From: Yoonia ponticola
GTDB taxonomy: Bacteria > Pseudomonadota > Alphaproteobacteria > Rhodobacterales > Rhodobacteraceae
DNA length: 64,000 nucleotides
Direction of reading: 5' to 3'
NCBI RefSeq assembly: GCF_014199395.1
Contig: NZ_JACIJM010000006.1
Location: 163,430 to 227,429 of the forward strand
The notes beneath the pieces are model-generated. The model did no database searches. It saw only the letters and a program-made list of their open reading frames with translations, and was not told the DNA's origin. Positions 63,907 to 64,000 of this stretch are shown in pieces (the stretch's first letter is position 1; every line of letters starts with the position of its first letter). Position numbers and translations under genes: made by a program.

Positions 63907-64000
63907 TGAGGTGCCCCTAACTTCCTAGACGCCTGCCTTGTTCATTTTCTGCTGTTTCATTTCATAGTCAACCGGTGACAGCATGCCGTTGTTCGTGTGC
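63907..64000 (-). mobile_element. IS3-family insertion sequence, 3' end (partial)
   Basis: The IS terminus starts near TGAGGTGCCCC (63907). It runs off the right edge. It carries the end of an IS3-type transposase and interrupts the preceding gene. Confidence 0.75.
63925..64000 (-). CDS. IS3-family transposase, C-terminal end
   Basis: Only 24 codons plus stop: HTNNGMLSPVDYEMKQQ then KMNKAGV. The NGMLSPVDYE tail is the end of IS3-family OrfB (DDE integrase). Too short for the ORF search. The rest lies outside the window. Confidence 0.75.
   Translation of the reverse strand, partial: HTNNGMLSPVDYEMKQQKMNKAGV

Overview
The window looks like the chromosome of a marine Rhodobacterales (Roseobacter-clade) alphaproteobacterium. 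The evidence is gene content and order: a J-domain protein next to bolA, gatB, clpP-clpX, the run NDUFA12-like / mlaD / DUF2155 / aat / accC / accB, glcB-glcG, a GapR-type DUF2312 protein, a large RTX/Hint protein and an SSS-type sensor kinase. Genus level (Octadecabacter, Loktanella or Yoonia-like) would be a guess. No computation was run; family names come from reading the translated sequence.

Core part (1-42455). 1-8640: J-domain protein (cut by the window edge), BolA-like, DUF4177, a compact three-gene cluster with an XRE regulator, gatB, a lytic transglycosylase, an acyltransferase, a pepN broken by a one-base frameshift, and a small membrane protein. 8800-13170: malate synthase G with GlcG, a class I glutamine amidotransferase-type hydrolase, and a guanidinium exporter (Gdx/SugE) preceded by a clear guanidine-II (mini-ykkC) riboswitch. 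13185-20064: a giant RTX/Hint protein, a small unknown protein and a two-subunit molybdenum hydroxylase. 20300-26534: ClpP/ClpX, RidA, NDUFA12-like, MlaD, DUF2155, Aat, AccC, AccB. 27043-33831: a complete branched-chain amino-acid-type ABC transporter (substrate-binding protein, two permeases, two ATPases), divergent from an XRE regulator with a DUF2083-type tail. 34045-38593: a response regulator, a small 2-TM protein, a symporter-like histidine kinase and an orphan FliM/FliN C-terminal protein. 38595-42352: sulfur transferase-like protein, GapR, a conserved unknown and a fused iron-type permease. A tRNA-Thr(UGU) follows.

Accessory part (42456-61486). Two elements sit in tandem at the 3' end of tRNA-Thr. 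Element 1 (about 42.46-52.63 kb) carries a P4-type integrase, a recombinase/AlpA module and a complete type I restriction-modification operon with an extra small membrane protein between hsdS and hsdR. Element 2 (about 52.65-61.46 kb) carries its own integrase, a P-loop helicase-like protein, a serine recombinase, and an AT-rich two-gene operon. The operon encodes a DUF4297 nuclease domain fused to a HamA-like domain plus a HamB-like helicase, a Hachiman-type defence variant. A 27-bp repeat of the tRNA 3' end lies at both outer ends and a 1-base-deleted copy lies at the junction. Each element has its own set of short repeats near its two ends that look like integrase arm sites.

Right edge (61487-64000). 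This is decayed sequence: an IS110-family remnant and the C-terminal two-thirds or so of a large protein with a PD-(D/E)XK-like C-terminus, whose 5' part is cut off by an IS3-family element running off the window.
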